Positions 19,401-27,353 of a DNA stretch of 64,000 nucleotides are shown in pieces. The translations under genes were made by a program, and so were the position numbers. Every line of letters starts with the position of its first letter. Within the stretch, counting starts at the first letter, position 1. Location of the stretch: assembly GCF_015330165.1 (NCBI RefSeq), contig NZ_JADDXT010000002.1, positions 2,383,646 through 2,447,645 on the forward strand, read 5' to 3'. The DNA is from Zobellia roscoffensis. Lineage in GTDB: Bacteria; Bacteroidota; Bacteroidia; Flavobacteriales; Flavobacteriaceae. A model generated the notes under the pieces. The model was not told the DNA's origin. It worked only from the letters and a program-made list of their open reading frames with translations, and made no database searches.

Positions 19401-20957
19401 AGCGAATAATTGTTGGAAATAATTATAGATCAACTGTGGGCGCTGAGATAATACTGCAATTGGAGTATCAGACCCCATAGAGCCAATAGGCTCTTTGGCC
19501 GTTTTACCCATTGGAAGGATAATGGTATTAATATCTTCAAGCGTATAACCAAAAACAGATTTACGCTTTTCGAGTGAAGCTTCACCTAAAAATAGCGGGC
19601 AGTCATTATAAGGTATGTCCTTAAGGTGAACTAGATTTTTATCTAACCATTCTTTATAAGGTTGGCGGCTGGCTATATCTTCTTTGATTTCTTCATCATT
19701 GATGATACGGCCTTCTTCCATATTTACCAAGAACATCTTGCCCGGCTCCAATCTTCCGTGAAATTCAACATTTTCAGGAACGATTTCTACAACACCAGTT
19801 TCAGAAGACATAATTACATAGTCATCTTTAGTTACTGTGTATCGTGATGGTCTTAAACCATTACGGTCAAGTACCGCTCCAATATAGTTTCCGTCAGTAA
19901 AAGGTACAGATGCAGGTCCGTCCCATGGTTCCATCATACAAGAGTGATACTCGTAAAAAGCTCTTTTAGCTTCGGACATATCCGGATTCTTCTCCCATGC
20001 TTCTGGCACTAAAATCATCATTACCTCAGGTAAAGACCTTCCTGTCATCAACAATAATTCAACAACCATATCCATGGTGGCTGAATCTGATTTCCCTGGA
20101 AGTATAACGGGTAGGATACTTTTTATTTCGTCTCCAAACCAATCGCTCTTTAATAATTCTTCGCGTGAGCGCATTCTAGATACGTTACCACGAAGGGTGT
20201 TTATTTCTCCGTTGTGACACATGTAACGGAAAGGTTGTGCCAAATCCCAAGTAGGGAAGGTATTTGTGGAAAAACGTTGGTGAACCAATGATAAACGGGT
20301 TACCACACGAGGGTCCATTAAATCTTTATAATAAAGGCTGATGTCTTTAGGCATCAAAAGCCCTTTGAATATGATAATTTTTGTTGAAAGGCTAGGTACG
20401 TAGAAGAATTTGCTTTCCGAAAGTTTTGAATTGATGACGGCATGTTCCGTAACTTTTCTTGCGATGAACAACTTTAGGTTGAAGTTAAAATAGTCTTGCT
20501 CATCATTTTCTTTAGCTATGAAAACTTGCTTAACGTACGGCTCGGTTTCCATTGCAACACGACCAGGAATAGATCGGTTTACGGGAACATCTCTCCAGCC
20601 TAATAACTTTAGGCCTTGCTTTTTTATATTTTCTTCAAAAGTAGAGGTACAGAATTCACGCTGGTTCTCTTTTTGTGGTAAAAATATGTTACCTACAGCA
20701 TATTTACCTGGTTCAGGAAGTTCAAAATCACAAACTGCCTTAAAAAAATCATGAGGTATATCTATAAGTATACCAGCACCATCTCCAGTCTTTCCATCTG
20801 AACTAACAGCACCACGGTGCTCTAACTTGTCTAATATCTCCAGTGCTTTGTGGATAATGTCATTAGACTTCTTTCCTTTAAGGCTGCAGATAAAGCCTGC
20901 GCCACAGTTGTCATGTTCAAATTCCGGTAGGTACAACCCTTGCTTCTTCAACGTCAT
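16449..20957 (-). CDS. gltB: Glutamate synthase large subunit
   Basis: A 1502-aa glutamate synthase that makes two glutamates from glutamine and 2-oxoglutarate. A short propeptide precedes the N-terminal nucleophile Cys (EHDNCGAGF, Cys18) of the class II amidotransferase domain (to about 430). The central domain and FMN domain follow (about 800-1200, with GEGGEDSERF and LISGFDGGTGASPL). The 3Fe-4S Cys cluster is in CHLNTCPVGIATQ, and a C-terminal GXGXG beta-helix ends the protein (about 1230-1480). It is intact and full length. First gene of gltBD. A TATTTTTG box lies on the minus strand at 20982-20975, without a clear -33. Confidence 0.97.
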   Translation of the reverse strand: MTLKKQGLYLPEFEHDNCGAGFICSLKGKKSNDIIHKALEILDKLEHRGAVSSDGKTGDGAGILIDIPHDFFKAVCDFELPEPGKYAVGNIFLPQKENQREFCTSTFEENIKKQGLKLLGWRDVPVNRSIPGRVAMETEPYVKQVFIAKENDEQDYFNFNLKLFIARKVTEHAVINSKLSESKFFYVPSLSTKIIIFKGLLMPKDISLYYKDLMDPRVVTRLSLVHQRFSTNTFPTWDLAQPFRYMCHNGEINTLRGNVSRMRSREELLKSDWFGDEIKSILPVILPGKSDSATMDMVVELLLMTGRSLPEVMMILVPEAWEKNPDMSEAKRAFYEYHSCMMEPWDGPASVPFTDGNYIGAVLDRNGLRPSRYTVTKDDYVIMSSETGVVEIVPENVEFHGRLEPGKMFLVNMEEGRIINDEEIKEDIASRQPYKEWLDKNLVHLKDIPYNDCPLFLGEASLEKRKSVFGYTLEDINTIILPMGKTAKEPIGSMGSDTPIAVLSQRPQLIYNYFQQLFAQVTNPPLDGIREELITDISLTLGSDHNIFDFSELHCRKLKIQNPVISKEDLDKIKNYDASPDYKVVSIPTLYEINRGHNGLEDALESILDQASKAIDQGANIIILSDRNVNESQAPIPALLACSYVNSGLQRLGKRSKLSVIIESAEPREVHHFCLLFGFGASAINPYLVNEIIGEQIEEHDITDFTFEEAVKNYNKAIGKGILKVMNKIGISTLNSYRGSQLFECIGINSKVVDKYFPNTPTRIQGIGLYQIEKEVAKRHKKAFSTKEVAANLDLEIGGEYRWRRDGEKHMFNPLTVAKLQKAVRGNENDTYKEYSSMVNEQSKNLMTIRGLFEFSNYDPIPLEEVEPWTEIVKRFKTGAMSYGSISKEAHENLAIAMNRIGGKSNSGEGGEDSERFYKNATGDWKNSAIKQVASGRFGVTSDYLTNAKEIQIKMAQGAKPGEGGQLPGPKVNPSIAKTRNSTPYVGLISPPPHHDIYSIEDLSQLIYDLKSANREARINVKLVSEVGVGTVAAGVSKAKADVVLISGFDGGTGASPLTSLKHAGLPWELGVAEAQQTLVMNDLRNRIVLECDGQLKTGRDVAVACLLGAEEFGFATAPLVASGCIMMRVCHLNTCPVGIATQNPELRKKFAGKPEHVVNYMYFVAQELREIMAQLGFRTINEMVGQVQKLDRKKAIDHYKSAGIDLTPILYEVDVPAGTKFYNTQAQTHDIDKSIEFDIIAKANPSLFRKEKLTLDFPIKNTDRAVGAIISNEISKVYGAQGLPINTLKLNFTGSAGQSFGAFATRGLTMTVNGNTNDYLGKGLSGAKLVIKVPEKSTIVPEDNVITGNVTLYGATAGRAYINGKAGERFCVRNSGAKAVVEGIGDHGCEYMTGGVAVILGEVGRNFGAGMSGGIAFIYDAKNTFRKKCNNDDLNLLSVTEDEDIKQLKDLIESHYNATLSPLAQRILEKWEDCLPKFVKVLPEEYKQALLRMEREKLETI

Positions 20958-21271
20958 AGATTATGGTATTTATCCAAAAATAGCATTTCTGATGAATAAT
21001 TAGCAGCTATTTTTGTCTAATCAAATAAAAATTCAACGTTTCAAATAAAACGTTGAAAAATATTCAGATATGGTTTTTATGTGAGCTAAAATTATCAGAA
21101 TGGTAAAATTAGCATATTCAGTAGACCTGTGAAAGGTTTTTTGAGGGGGTATTTGTTATATTTCTTAACTTTTTAATAAGACCCCCTCTGTTTTTGATGG
21201 TATTGTTATGTTTGACTCTGGTATATAGGTAGGGTTTGGTAAAAATGAAGGGGTGTCTTGCTATTTTTATT
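20958..21271. other. intergenic between gltB and acyl-CoA dehydrogenase
   Basis: No coding sequence was recognised. It holds the gltB upstream region, including a minus-strand TATTTTTG box at 20975-20982, and an inverted repeat at 21033-21056 listed separately. Confidence 0.5.
21033..21056 (-). terminator. possible terminator after the acyl-CoA dehydrogenase gene
   Basis: tcaacgttt / aaacgttga form a perfect 9-bp stem with a 6-nt loop. On the minus strand it is followed by ATTTTTATTTG. It lies about 215 bp past the acyl-CoA dehydrogenase stop codon, far for a terminator, and could instead be a site in the gltB upstream region. Confidence 0.45.
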
Positions 21272-22414
21272 CTAATCTTTTAGAATGCTTCTTGAAATTA
21301 CAATTTTTTGAATTTCAGAAGTGCCTTCATAAATCTGCGTTATCTTGGCATCTCTCATAAGGCGCTCTACGTGGTAATCCTTAACAAAACCGTTGCCTCC
21401 GTGAATTTGTACGGCCTCTATAGTAGTGTCCATAGCAACTTTTGAGGCATAAAGTTTAGCAATAGCCCCAGATAGGTCGTAATTAAGGCCTTGGTCTTTT
21501 TGCCATGCAGATTTGTACACTAAGTTTCTTGCAGCTTCGATTTGCACATGCATATCTGCCAATTTAAAAGCTATCGCTTGATGATTAGCTATTTCTGTTC
21601 CAAAGGCTTTTCTTTCTTTTGAATATTTAAGGGCAAGTTCATAAGCACCTGCAGCAATACCTAAAGCTTGTGCGGCAATACCTATGCGTCCTCCGGCAAG
21701 TGTTTTCATAGCGAATTTAAAGCCAAAGCCATCTTCCCCTATTCTATTTTCTTTAGGAATTTTAACATCGTTAAAGTTAAGGGAGTGGGTGTCGCTACCA
21801 CGGATGCCTAATTTGTTTTCTTTTGGTCCTATTTCAAAGCCGGGCATTCCTTTTTCAACAATAAGAGCATTAATGCCTTTGTGTCCTTTTTCTTTGTCTG
21901 TTTGTGCAATTACCAAATATGTGTCAGCTGTTCCGCCATTAGTAATCCAGTTTTTTGTGCCATTCAATATATAATGGTCTCCTTTGTCTATAGCGGTTGT
22001 TTTTTGCGAAGTAGCATCACTACCCGCTTCAGGCTCGGAAAGGCAGAATGCACCTATAACCTCTCCCGAAGCTAGGCGGGTTAAGTATTTTTGTTTTTGT
22101 TCTTCACTTGCAAAAGCTTCCAGGCCCCAACAAACCAATGAATTGTTCACGGAAACTACAACTGATGCTGATGCATCAACTTTTGAGAGTTCTTCCATTG
22201 CAATAACATAAGATAGGGTGTCCATACCACTACCATTATACTTGATGTCTGTCATCATTCCTAGAAAACCAAGTTCTCCAAGCTTTTTAATTTGCTCCGC
22301 AGGGAATTTTTGAGCGTCGTCCCTTTCGATCACGCCTGGCAGCAGTTCATTTTGTGCAAAATCACGAGCGGCTTGCCTAATCATTAAATGTTCTTCCGAT
22401 AATGAGAAATCCAT
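21272..22414 (-). CDS. Acyl-CoA dehydrogenase (short-chain/butyryl type)
   Basis: A 380-aa FAD flavoprotein that introduces the trans-2 double bond in acyl-CoA. The N-terminal helical domain starts at residue 1 without a signal. The middle beta domain has CLSEPEAGSDA and NGTKNWITNGG. The C-terminal domain has RKAFGTEIANHQAIAFKLAD and the VQIHGGNGFVKDYHVERLMR signature. The catalytic base is expected in QIYEGTSEIQKIVISR. Length and motifs match short-chain/butyryl-CoA dehydrogenases. Its electron acceptor would be the ETF encoded at 61.3-63.1 kb. It stands alone on the minus strand. A minus-strand TATATTTG box at 22451-22444 lies 30 bp upstream. Confidence 0.95.
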   Translation of the reverse strand: MDFSLSEEHLMIRQAARDFAQNELLPGVIERDDAQKFPAEQIKKLGELGFLGMMTDIKYNGSGMDTLSYVIAMEELSKVDASASVVVSVNNSLVCWGLEAFASEEQKQKYLTRLASGEVIGAFCLSEPEAGSDATSQKTTAIDKGDHYILNGTKNWITNGGTADTYLVIAQTDKEKGHKGINALIVEKGMPGFEIGPKENKLGIRGSDTHSLNFNDVKIPKENRIGEDGFGFKFAMKTLAGGRIGIAAQALGIAAGAYELALKYSKERKAFGTEIANHQAIAFKLADMHVQIEAARNLVYKSAWQKDQGLNYDLSGAIAKLYASKVAMDTTIEAVQIHGGNGFVKDYHVERLMRDAKITQIYEGTSEIQKIVISRSILKD

Positions 22415-22443
22415 AGTTTATTTGTGTTTTTGTTGAGCTTCTA

Positions 22444-22451
22444 CAAATATA
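22444..22451 (-). promoter_or_regulatory. -7 box of the acyl-CoA dehydrogenase gene
   Basis: The minus strand reads TATATTTG, an exact TAnnTTTG match 30 bp before the start codon. No TTG is seen at the usual -33 distance. Confidence 0.45.
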
Positions 22452-22552
22452 AGCTTCTGAAATAAATATGAAGCCTAGCTTTGTTGGCTAATTTTTTTTA
22501 AAAATTGATGATTCATTAGCTGTTAAAAACTTTTTATCCCAAGCCAAATTTT

Positions 22553-22689
22553 TATATTTGTTGAATTCGTTTTTCGAATTGATTTAAACACAAAGTTATG
22601 ACGCAGCAGTAACGCCGTTTTGGCGTAAAGAAAGAAAGATTTTCAAATGAAAGGAATTAGAGTCATACTATTTTTTAAATCAATTTAAA
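22553..22689 (+). promoter_or_regulatory. promoter and structured leader of the amino-acid dehydrogenase gene
   Basis: TATATTTG at 22553-22560 matches the -7 consensus and gives a leader of roughly 120 nt. The leader contains two small hairpins, aattcg-ttttt-cgaatt (22564-22580) and acgcc-gtttt-ggcgt (22612-22626). It matched no riboswitch class I recognise. Confidence 0.4.
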
Positions 22690-23922
22690 ATGAAAGAGTT
22701 ACTACAGGCATACGAGAATAAATCACCGGAAATAGTCTTTAATTGGAAAGACAGTGAGACCGAAGCAGAAGGTTGGACGGTCATAAATTCACTGAGAGGA
22801 GGAGCAGCAGGTGGCGGAACAAGAATGCGAGAAGGGTTGGATATGAACGAGGTGCTTTCGCTGGCAAAAACAATGGAAGTTAAATTTACGGTTTCCGGGC
22901 CACCAATTGGCGGAGCTAAATCGGGTATAAATTTTAACCCAAAGGATCCTAGGAAAAAAGGGGTCCTTGAACGCTGGTACCATGCAGTATCGCCTTTATT
23001 AAAAAGTTATTACGGTACAGGTGGGGATCTTAATGTAGACGAAATACACGAGGTTATACCTATTACGGAAGATGCTGGTGTTTGGCATCCGCAAGAAGGA
23101 GTTTTTAATGGTCACTTTAGGCCAACCGAAGCAGATAAAATTAATAGAATAGGACAATTGCGCCTTGGGGTGATAAAAGCTTTGGAGAATAGTAATCTGT
23201 CTCCGGAAGTATCTAGAAAATATACGGTTGCAGACATGATTACAGGTTACGGCGTTGCCGAAGCCGTAAAACATTATTATGATATTTACGGAGGTAATGT
23301 AGTAGGTAAAAGAGCGGTGATCCAGGGGTTTGGCAATGTAGGTAGTGCTGCAGCGTACTATTTGGCGCAAATGGGTGCTAAAATAGTTGGTATTATAGAT
23401 CGCGCCGGAGGCGTAATCAATGAGGATGGATTTTCGTTTGAAGAAATTAAGACGTTTTTCCTTAATAAGGATGGTAATAATTTGATGGCAGGGGTGGATG
23501 AGATGATTCCTTTTGAGGAAATCAATGAACGCATCTGGTCCTTGCAAACAGAAATTTTTGCACCTTGCGCAGCGTCGCGGTTAGTAACCAAAGATCAAAT
23601 AAGTAGTTTAATTGATGCGGGGTTGGAAGTTATTTCCTGCGGGGCAAATGTGCCTTTTGCGGATAAAGAGATTTTCTTCGGTCCCATAATGGAGTACACA
23701 GATGGTAAGGTAAGTTTAATACCTGATTTTATATCTAACTGTGGAATGGCTCGCGTTTTTGCCTACTTTATGGAAAAAAGAGTAGGTATTGATGATAAGC
23801 TTATTTTTAATGACACTTCGGAAACCATCCGAAAAGCTATCTTGAACACCTATAAACAAAATCCTTCAAAAGAGAATATCAGCCAAACGGCATTTGAAAT
23901 TGCATTAAAACAACTAATATAA
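22690..23922 (+). CDS. Glu/Leu/Phe/Val dehydrogenase family protein
   Basis: A 410-aa NAD(P)-dependent amino acid dehydrogenase. The N-terminal substrate domain has GGAAGGGTRMREGL and the catalytic-lysine block PIGGAKSGINF (about residue 75), then TGGDLNVDE. The Rossmann domain starts near 205 with VIQGFGNVGSAAAYYLAQMG, followed by the acidic IIDRAGG that favours NAD. The order and size fit the family, but the exact substrate (glutamate, leucine or other) cannot be fixed by reading. It opens a run of plus-strand genes (nhaD, exbB, exbD, tonB, folC) with short gaps. The next start is 11 bp away. Confidence 0.9.
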   Translation: MKELLQAYENKSPEIVFNWKDSETEAEGWTVINSLRGGAAGGGTRMREGLDMNEVLSLAKTMEVKFTVSGPPIGGAKSGINFNPKDPRKKGVLERWYHAVSPLLKSYYGTGGDLNVDEIHEVIPITEDAGVWHPQEGVFNGHFRPTEADKINRIGQLRLGVIKALENSNLSPEVSRKYTVADMITGYGVAEAVKHYYDIYGGNVVGKRAVIQGFGNVGSAAAYYLAQMGAKIVGIIDRAGGVINEDGFSFEEIKTFFLNKDGNNLMAGVDEMIPFEEINERIWSLQTEIFAPCAASRLVTKDQISSLIDAGLEVISCGANVPFADKEIFFGPIMEYTDGKVSLIPDFISNCGMARVFAYFMEKRVGIDDKLIFNDTSETIRKAILNTYKQNPSKENISQTAFEIALKQLI

Positions 23923-23933
23923 ATAGATTGAGT

Positions 23934-25271
23934 ATGGAGACCATTATTATCATTGTATTCCTCGCAGGTTATCTTGCGATTACCCTTGAACATAACCTTA
24001 AAATTGACAAGCTAATTCCGGCTCTTGCCATGATGGCTATTCTTTGGGCTATAATTGCTTTAACCCATATGGATGTCTTTGAGGTTAATACGCAGCTTAG
24101 GGAGCTCGAACCCACCCATCTTGATGAAATTCTACTGCATCACTTAGGGAAAACGGCAGAAATTCTAGTCTTTTTGTTAGGGGCGATGACCATTGTAGAA
24201 ATCATTGATTATTTTGATGGTTTTGCTACTATTAAAGGTTTTATTCGAACTAAAAGTAAACGAAAGCTGTTATGGTTGTTTTCGATATTGGCCTTTATTC
24301 TTTCGGCTATAATAGACAATTTAACTGCAACAATCGTATTGATTACCATATTACAAAAGGTAATTAAAGATAGGGAAACACGCTTGTGGTTTGCCGGTAT
24401 GATAATTATTACCGCCAATGCAGGAGGTGCATGGTCGCCAATTGGTGATGTGACAACAACGATGTTGTGGATCGCAAACAAAGTGTCTGCTTTGCAGTTA
24501 GTGGAGCACGTTCTTCTGCCTTCTATAGTTTGTATGGTAGTACCTGTATTAATAGCTAGTAGATTTAAGGCATTTAGTGGTAATCTTGAAAGTGATATGA
24601 ACACTTTGGAGGAACCAAAGTCTAGATACGGGGCAACAATGTTGTATTTGGGTTTGAGCGCTATTGTGTTTGTGCCTTTCTTTAAAACGGTTACTCATTT
24701 ACCTCCTTACGTTGGGATGATGCTTTCATTGGCAGTTGTAGCTACGTTTGCCGAAATTTATAGTAATTCAAAATTCAGTATTTCAAATGTAGAAGGTGAA
24801 GGCGATGATACAACAGGACACCATAGCCCTGTGCATCATTCACTTTCAAAAATAGAACTACCTAGTATATTATTCTTCTTAGGAATATTATTGGCGGTTG
24901 CAGCTTTAGAGTCTTTAGGTATGTTGTTTCATTATGCAGAAAGTTTAAATGAGGCTATTCCTAATACGGACATTGTTGTAATGTTATTTGGTATTGGTTC
25001 TGCTGTTATTGACAACGTTCCTTTAGTTGCGGCTAGTTTAGGGATGTTCTCGGAGCCAATGGATAATCCGCTATGGCATTTCATTGCGTATTCAGCTGGT
25101 ACAGGTGGTAGTATGTTGATTATCGGATCTGCTGCGGGTGTTGTTGCAATGGGAATGGAGAAGATAGATTTCTTCTGGTATTTGAAGAAAATAGCATGGT
25201 TGGCATTGGTCGGTTTTGTTTCAGGAGCCGTAACTTTTATTTTATTAAGAGATTTTGTGTTGAACGCATAA
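23934..25271 (+). CDS. nhaD: NhaD-type sodium:proton antiporter
   Basis: A membrane protein of about 445 aa in the NhaD/ArsB-like ion transporter superfamily. The start opens on a hydrophobic helix (ETIIIIVFLAGYLAITLEH). About eleven further helices follow, with the family blocks ATIVLITILQKVIKD, NAGGAWSPIGDVTTTMLW and, near the end, VIDNVPLVAASLGMF and AGTGGSMLIIGSAAGVVAMG. A His-rich loop (TTGHHSPVHHS) lies in the middle. The ATG at 23934 was chosen over a TTG two codons upstream. It would export Na+ in exchange for protons, expected in a marine bacterium. It lies between the dehydrogenase gene and exbB in one apparent transcript. Confidence 0.92.
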   Translation: METIIIIVFLAGYLAITLEHNLKIDKLIPALAMMAILWAIIALTHMDVFEVNTQLRELEPTHLDEILLHHLGKTAEILVFLLGAMTIVEIIDYFDGFATIKGFIRTKSKRKLLWLFSILAFILSAIIDNLTATIVLITILQKVIKDRETRLWFAGMIIITANAGGAWSPIGDVTTTMLWIANKVSALQLVEHVLLPSIVCMVVPVLIASRFKAFSGNLESDMNTLEEPKSRYGATMLYLGLSAIVFVPFFKTVTHLPPYVGMMLSLAVVATFAEIYSNSKFSISNVEGEGDDTTGHHSPVHHSLSKIELPSILFFLGILLAVAALESLGMLFHYAESLNEAIPNTDIVVMLFGIGSAVIDNVPLVAASLGMFSEPMDNPLWHFIAYSAGTGGSMLIIGSAAGVVAMGMEKIDFFWYLKKIAWLALVGFVSGAVTFILLRDFVLNA

Positions 25272-25322
25272 TTTAATCGATAAAATACCGTTATAGTGGC
25301 AACTCTAATACCTAAGAATTCT

Positions 25323-26015
25323 ATGATGTTATTTCAAGATATGGCTCAAGATCCTGCAGCTGCGGATGTTATGTCAGAAGAGAAGACACTTTCCGTTATC
25401 GATTTGATATTCAATGGCGGTACAGGTAGTGTGCTCATTATAACGGTACTTTTTATTATGTTGTTCGTTGCACTCTATATTTACTTTGAGCGTATTTTTG
25501 CTATTAAGGCGGCCTCAAAGATAGATAGCAACTTTATGAACCAAATTCGGGATCATGTTACCAACGGTAAATTGGAGGCTGCAAAGTTACTTTGTGCGCA
25601 GACTGATTCTCCAGTAGCAAGATTAACCGAAAAAGGAGTTTCCCGTATTGGAAAGCCATTGGATGATATCAATACGGCTATTGAAAATGCTGGTACCTTG
25701 GAAGTTTATAAATTGGAGAAGAACGTGAGTATTTTGGCAACTGTTGCCGGTGCTGCACCAATGATCGGGTTCTTAGGAACTGTAATTGGTATGATTTTAG
25801 CATTCCATGAAATGGCTACAAGTGGAGGTCAGGCCGAAATGGGCTCGTTGGCTTCAGGTATCTATACTGCAATGACTACTACCGTTGCGGGACTTATTGT
25901 TGGTATTATAGCGTATATAGGATATAACCACCTTGTGAACAGAACCGATAAAGTGGTTCATAAAATGGAGGCTAATGCCGTAGAGTTTTTAGACTTGTTG
26001 AACGAACCTTTGTAA
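25323..26015 (+). CDS. exbB: ExbB/TolQ/MotA family proton channel
   Basis: A protein of about 230 aa with one helix near residue 40 (SVLIITVLFIMLFVALYIYF) and two more in the C-terminal half that carry the family core ATVAGAAPMIGFLGTVIGMI and AMTTTVAGLIVGIIAYIGYN. It forms the inner-membrane proton-driven motor with ExbD and TonB, powering SusC-type transporters. The ATG at 25323 is preferred. A GTG at 25296 would add nine residues with no clear function. It is followed 10 bp later by exbD. Confidence 0.92.
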   Translation: MMLFQDMAQDPAAADVMSEEKTLSVIDLIFNGGTGSVLIITVLFIMLFVALYIYFERIFAIKAASKIDSNFMNQIRDHVTNGKLEAAKLLCAQTDSPVARLTEKGVSRIGKPLDDINTAIENAGTLEVYKLEKNVSILATVAGAAPMIGFLGTVIGMILAFHEMATSGGQAEMGSLASGIYTAMTTTVAGLIVGIIAYIGYNHLVNRTDKVVHKMEANAVEFLDLLNEPL

Positions 26016-26025
26016 TTCACGAAAC

Positions 26026-26412
26026 ATGAAATTAAAGGGAAGAAACAAGGTTAGTCCGGATTTTAGCATGTCTTCTATGACAGATATTGTATTTCTGTTG
26101 TTGATATTTTTCATGCTTACTGCAAACTCACCCAATGCTTTAGATTTACTATTGCCTAAAGCAAAAGGAAAGTCTACAAATACACAAAACGTATCTGTAA
26201 GTATAGATAAGAACTTACAATACTACGTTAACAACGAGAAAATTAACGGAGAATACATAGAAATTGAACTAAAAAAGGCACTAGAAGGACAAGATAAACC
26301 CACTATTATTTTAAGGGCAGAAGAGAGCGTTGCCATCAAAGAAGCGGTTAACGTTATGGATATTGCCAATAGAAATAGTTATAAGGTAATCTTGGCTGTG
26401 CGACCAGATTAA
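26026..26412 (+). CDS. exbD: ExbD/TolR biopolymer transport protein
   Basis: A 128-aa one-helix protein. The N-terminal cytoplasmic segment ends in SMTDIVFLLLIFFMLTA, with the Asp that carries protons in this family. The periplasmic part has the usual ISIDKN-like and AVRPD ends. It works with the upstream ExbB and the downstream TonB. Its stop codon overlaps the tonB ATG by one base (taatg), indicating translational coupling. Confidence 0.95.
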   Translation: MKLKGRNKVSPDFSMSSMTDIVFLLLIFFMLTANSPNALDLLLPKAKGKSTNTQNVSVSIDKNLQYYVNNEKINGEYIEIELKKALEGQDKPTIILRAEESVAIKEAVNVMDIANRNSYKVILAVRPD

Positions 26413-27353
26413 TGTCATTCCTAGACACGAGACACAAAAAAAAATCATTCACACTTACTACTTTTCTGCTAAGTGTGCTTTTGCTTGTATTGTTCTATAT
26501 AGGCCTTACCTATATGGACCCACCTATCGAAAACGGGATTTCCGTTAATTTCGGTACTACAGACTTTGGTAGTGGTGCGGTACAACCAAAAGATAAAATT
26601 CGTTCAGAACCGGTTGAAACCCCACCAGTAGAACCTTCAAAACAAGAAGAAGTTGTTGAAGAGATAGAGGAGGTTGTAGAAGATGCGCCCGAGGAAGTAG
26701 TTGTAGAAGAGGCACCTGCAGAAAAGGTGTTGACGCAAGAGAACGAGGAATCCATTAAAATTAAAAAAGCACAAGAAGCTAAAAAGAAAGCTGAAGAAGC
26801 GGAGAAGGCTGCCAAGAAAAAAGCGGAAGATGCTCAGAAAAAAGCCAAGGCCAAAGCTGTAAAAAAAGCTCAAGAAAAGAAAGCTGCTGAAGAGAAGGCT
26901 CGTAAAGAGCAAGAAGCTAAAAAGAAAAAGCTAGATGCCCTTATTGGTGGTATCAGTAAATCTGATGGTAATGCTTCAGGTAGTGAAGGTGATGATAACA
27001 GAGCGGGAGACAAAGGTCAATCAGATGGTGACCCTTATGCAACAAGTTATTACGGTAGCCCTGGTTCTGGAAGCGGAACAGGAGGATATGGACTTAATGG
27101 CCGTTCTTTGGTCGGTAAAGGTCAGGTAAAGCAGCAATGTAATGAAGAAGGTAGGGTAGTGGTGAAAATCATAGTAGACCGAAACGGGAACGTTATTAGT
27201 GCTACACCAGGTGTTAAGGGGACTACGAATAATAGTCAATGCCTGTTAGATCCAGCAAAGAAAACCGCTTTCAAGCATAAATGGAATCTGGATTCCAATG
27301 CGCCAAGTCAGCAAGTAGGGTTTGTGGTAGTCAACTTTAAATTGGGAGAGTGA
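26412..27353 (+). CDS. tonB: TonB-like energy transducer
   Basis: A 313-aa protein. A single N-terminal helix (FLLSVLLLVLFYIGLTYMD, about 17-35) is followed by a long spacer, first Pro/Glu/Val-rich (PVEPSKQEEVVEEIEEVV) and then a Lys/Ala/Glu-rich, probably helical rod (about 120-175). A Gly/Ser-rich patch comes next, then a C-terminal TonB domain (about 238-313, GRVVVKIIVDRNGNV to VGFVVVNFKLGE). The domain order is that of TonB proteins reaching across the periplasm. It overlaps both exbD (1 nt) and folC (4 nt, gtga). Confidence 0.9.
   Translation: MSFLDTRHKKKSFTLTTFLLSVLLLVLFYIGLTYMDPPIENGISVNFGTTDFGSGAVQPKDKIRSEPVETPPVEPSKQEEVVEEIEEVVEDAPEEVVVEEAPAEKVLTQENEESIKIKKAQEAKKKAEEAEKAAKKKAEDAQKKAKAKAVKKAQEKKAAEEKARKEQEAKKKKLDALIGGISKSDGNASGSEGDDNRAGDKGQSDGDPYATSYYGSPGSGSGTGGYGLNGRSLVGKGQVKQQCNEEGRVVVKIIVDRNGNVISATPGVKGTTNNSQCLLDPAKKTAFKHKWNLDSNAPSQQVGFVVVNFKLGE

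Noticed and set aside
22999..23591. Long minus-strand frames opposite the amino-acid dehydrogenase
   Set aside because: They lie fully inside a well-supported gene with intact family motifs. The translations show no domain.
26510..26912. Two overlapping minus-strand open frames opposite tonB
   Set aside because: They are Ser/Thr- and Phe/Leu-rich mirror images of the Glu/Lys/Ala-rich TonB spacer on the coding strand, with no start signals or homology.
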